DNA from: Podila epigama
Taxonomy: Eukaryota > Mortierellomycota > Mortierellomycetes > Mortierellales > Mortierellaceae
Assembly: GCA_015679605.1 (NCBI GenBank)
Contig: JAAAVE010000181.1
Coordinates: 17,202-27,875 of the forward strand
DNA: 10,674 nt
Reading direction: 5' to 3'
The position numbers and the translations under genes are program-made. Shown piece by piece: positions 8,301-10,674 of the stretch. Below the pieces are notes generated by a model. The model saw nothing but the letters and a program-made list of their open reading frames with translations. It had not been told where the DNA came from and did no database searches. Each line of letters starts with the position of its first letter. The first letter of the stretch is position 1.

Positions 8301-10674
8301 CTCATTCAGCCACGATGTTCCCAATTGGTAGCAGAATTTCTAGCGACAGGTTCTCAGGGAGTCACGTTACGTCTGGAGCACACACTCCGCCACGGTCACG
8401 CACGCGATCCAAAGAAGTGAGGATGAGTCAAATTTTGCGCAACTTTACGACATTGCGAGGCCTGGACCACGATAATTACTTAAATGAGGCCGCCAGCAAG
8501 AGTTTGGGGGCAGGATCATTGCTCGTTGATTACAAAAGAGCAGCGAGGTCAGCCAAGACCGGCACGGAATCGACCACCCACACAGATATACCCAACGATT
8601 CCCATGCACTGTCCGTTGTGGCGAAGCAGTTGATGACGGACGAGGAGCAGCGGGACCCTGTGGTATCGATGCTTTTGTCATTGACACAGGAATACCGCAA
8701 GACGATTGTCCACCTTGAACGAGACTTGCTCATGGCCAAGAATGAGCTCAATTTTGAACTTTTTTTGAAGCAGCAACACATCCAACAGATATCCAAGATT
8801 CATCGAGCACATGTCCTCGATGCAAGTGTGGAAGCGGAGCGTCAGAACTTGTACAACACTTGCCGGTCACTGAAGGCACAGCTGCAGGAGACGAAGGTGC
8901 TCCTTGAGAAGGAAAAGAACGAGCTTAACCAGCGCAAGAACAAGCAAACGCATTGGGACTCGGAGTTGAAGGGCAAGCTGCAAATGTTTCGTGACGAGCG
9001 AAAGGCGCTTAATTTTGAGGTTGAGCGTTTGAAGCAGGAAATCCAAGATACCAGGAAGGCAAAAGAGATTCAAGAACGGCTACTCACCGAGGAACGCAAA
9101 GGGTGAGCAATGTGATTTTTTTTTCCTGCTCATGGTATTATTAGCTGAACGCCTTATTTTTTCAATGTGAATTCTAACATATTTTTGGGGGTCGACGGTT
9201 TGGTCGGTTGGGAATTTGAAAATAAAATAGAACATTTGGACTCAGGAATTCGATCGAGGACCTGTCACCAAAGTTGAAGCGTATGGAAGAGTACGAGAAG
9301 CGAATCCAGGAGATGACACGACAGTTGGTGATTTGGGAAGGTGAGCAGTCAAAGAGCTTGGAACGTCAGAGACGGATGGAGACTGTGGTCAGTCGATGGC
9401 AGAATCTGGAGCTCTTGTTGGCGGCCGAGAAGGAGGAATCTCGCGTGCTGCGTAATCGAGTGAGCCAACAATCACAGATCATTGATGACATGAGGATTCA
9501 GTTGGCCATGCGTGGTGGAAAGGGTCTAGAGTCAATGTCCAGGAACCTGCTGAAAAAGAAATCGCGGAGCGAACTCTATGCGACCGACGATGTCGGCCAT
9601 AGCAGTCAAGGTGGCGAGGACAGTGACGAGGATGAAGACGATGATGAAGAAGCGGAGGAGAGCAATAATGTTGGTACGCAAGGCTCCCTATATCAGGCTC
9701 ACCATCGATCGTACCAGGACTGGCCTCAAGGATTTAGTCCTTCGAGTGGCCAGACTGGACTAGACCCACGTCGAGCAGAGATGATGCAGGAATTTATGGC
9801 GCGAGAGAAGGAGCGTTGGGATCAAGAGCTCCAGCAAGCGCATAATCGATTGTCACGAGAGGCGGTCAGGAACCAACAGCTTGAAGATCGAATCCTTGAG
9901 CTTCAAGGGCAGCTGGAAATAGCTCGTGCGATTGATGTGCGCCATCACCTAGGCATGAGTGGCAGTGGCGGTGGAGGGGGTGGTGATGGAGGTCATGGTC
10001 ATGGTCATGGTCAACTTGGACCCCACGGTCTCGGTGGAGGAAACGCTGGAGGAGGAGCAGCAGGAGGAGGAGGACATGGATTATCAGATGGCCGTCATAT
10101 GCATGGACATGATGTTGACACAAGTCGTAGTCAGCCTTCACAGCTTCAAAATGTTCCTCGGATGGCTGGACAGTCGAGCTCGACGATCCATGAGGAGGTT
10201 GAGACAGATGATGGGGGGATAGATTCGAGTGCGATGCTTGGTCGCTATAGTCGACAGAATGAGACGGAAGATGACGAGGATGACATTGTTGGGGTGCGCT
10301 TGCGTAATGCAAAGTTCCATCCAGACTTGGATGCTGGTTCTCATTTTTCTCGGTCAACATCGACAGCAACGGTCCCATCGGCGGCACCGACGTCGTCCTC
10401 GACAAGGGCGCAGAAGGGAAAAAGTAGCAAGACTGGCAAGAGCAAGTCGAGATGGCTTCAGGGGCCGTCCATCTTGGAAAGATCACAAACAGATCGTGGG
10501 ACGTATGGTCTTGGTAGCAACCCCAGTCTGACAGCGTCATCATCTTCGTCATCACACAACAAAAGGAGCGGTGATTCGGCGGGAAGCAGCAGCTTTGCGG
10601 CCCGGGCGGCATCAGGAGGTCTCTATCCACCTATCTACACCCGCCACTATTCACACATTTCGGATGGTGGTAGC
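5338..10674 (+). CDS. TSC1: Tsc1 (hamartin), TSC complex subunit, 3'-partial, 5 exons seen
   Basis: I join exons 5338-6738, 6867-6929, 7039-7402, 7557-9102 and 9246 to the window edge (introns 128, 109, 154 and 143 nt), giving 1601 residues with no stop yet. The ATG follows an in-frame stop at 5296. The N-terminal hamartin helical (HEAT-like) core spans ~1-755 with inserts. Diagnostic parts are FRAQILGLLCQFIRRQ, then exon 2 (VHLHQILATPLFDSLLLSLK), then YDTSPLIVSLGLMTLIML and PRIPAALNEKLPDLFMILAR, then FLYGLFPNNLLKFL and RARWQKLEPMEIVAMCVGLD. A long coiled coil begins near 976 (LERDLLMAKNELNFELFLKQ) and runs to ~1245, then again at ~1304-1355. Hamartin binds tuberin (Tsc2) through the coiled coil and stabilises it. 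Tsc2 is the GAP for Rheb, so the complex restrains TORC1 at the vacuole. The protein is longer than human (1164) or fission yeast (~900) Tsc1 because of low-complexity inserts. The family call is very secure; the end is not in the window. Confidence 0.93.
5488..5943 (+). other. Ser/Thr/Ala/Pro low-complexity insert near the Tsc1 N-terminus
   Basis: Residues ~51-202 of Tsc1 are almost entirely Ser, Thr, Ala, Pro, Gln and Asn, including an Ala run (SAAAAAASAAAS). Ordered helical sequence resumes with AQRFSAHLVSLFSQHV. It is translated in one open frame with no intron-like boundaries, so it is probably a disordered, possibly phosphorylated loop within the helical core. Confidence 0.7.
8260..8630 (+). 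other. Disordered linker between the Tsc1 helical core and coiled coil (distal part)
   Basis: Residues ~755-970 (from ~7995; the central and distal part is marked here) form an acidic Asp/Asn tract (DDDDEDNNNINNVNNNMSSS) followed by Ser/Arg-rich sequence with SP/TP and RSxS-like sites such as TPPRSRTRSKE. In animal Tsc1 the matching linker carries regulatory phosphorylation sites. No single site can be equated by eye. Confidence 0.5.
9958..10083 (+). repeat. Gly/His-rich repeat in the Tsc1 C-terminal region, with a (GGTCAT)n microsatellite
   Basis: The frame encodes Gly runs mixed with His (GGHGHGHGQ and GGGAAGGGGHG). The DNA at 9991-10013 is a near-perfect GGTCAT hexamer repeat, and 10036-10077 is a GGA/GCA triplet run. 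It lies directly after the last coiled-coil segment. Repeat slippage in frame is a likely origin. Clustered His could bind metal, but that is speculative. Confidence 0.7.

Noticed and set aside
9866-10630. 254-codon minus-strand frame opposite the TSC1 C-terminal region
   Set aside because: It is antisense to an unbroken TSC1 frame. Its His/Leu/Ser-rich translation is what the complement of Gly/Asp/Glu/Ser codons gives, and it has no known domain.

Overview
This window looks like nuclear DNA of a fungus with many introns. The predicted genes carry short spliceosomal introns of 101-154 nt with GTATGT/GTAAGT-type donors and pyrimidine-rich acceptors. The gene set is Tsc1 and Atg101, both absent from Saccharomyces cerevisiae, plus a BTB-TLDc protein of the kind abundant in early-diverging fungi. 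Together these suggest Mucoromycota, possibly a Mortierella-like fungus. The lineage is inferred from gene content and style, not from any marker gene.

Layout, left to right. (1) Positions 30-2347, minus strand: a complete three-exon gene for a 691-residue BTB-BACK-TLDc protein. (2) Positions 2348-3557: a 1.2 kb stretch with no confident gene. It holds an A15 tract in the 5' leader of gene 1, a CT-rich tract and a GC-box cluster (all read on the minus strand), and a weak candidate for a small or decayed plus-strand gene with an HCxxCQR-like motif and a well-formed 64-nt intron. (3) Positions 3558-4740, minus strand: a complete six-exon ATG101 gene (197 residues), rebuilt exon by exon because no single reading frame shows more than a fragment. 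(4) Positions 4741-5337: a 597-bp divergent promoter region. (5) Positions 5338-10674, plus strand: the TSC1 (hamartin) gene, five exons, still open at the right edge, with at least 1601 residues.

How the genes relate. In other fungi and animals Tsc1 stabilises the Tsc2 GAP, which turns off Rheb and so TORC1. Active TORC1 represses the Atg1-Atg13-Atg101 initiation complex. ATG101 and TSC1 therefore lie head to head across one shared promoter region and act in the same direction (less TORC1, more autophagy). TLDc proteins are linked to V-ATPase regulation and oxidative stress, so the third gene may also touch the vacuole. That last link is an inference from the domain only.

No tRNA, rRNA, CRISPR, transposon or viral sequence was recognised. 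I do not see a new multi-gene system. The most notable points are the ATG101/TSC1 arrangement, several large domain-splitting insertions in BTB-TLDc and Tsc1, and the unexplained plus-strand signal near 3000-3300.
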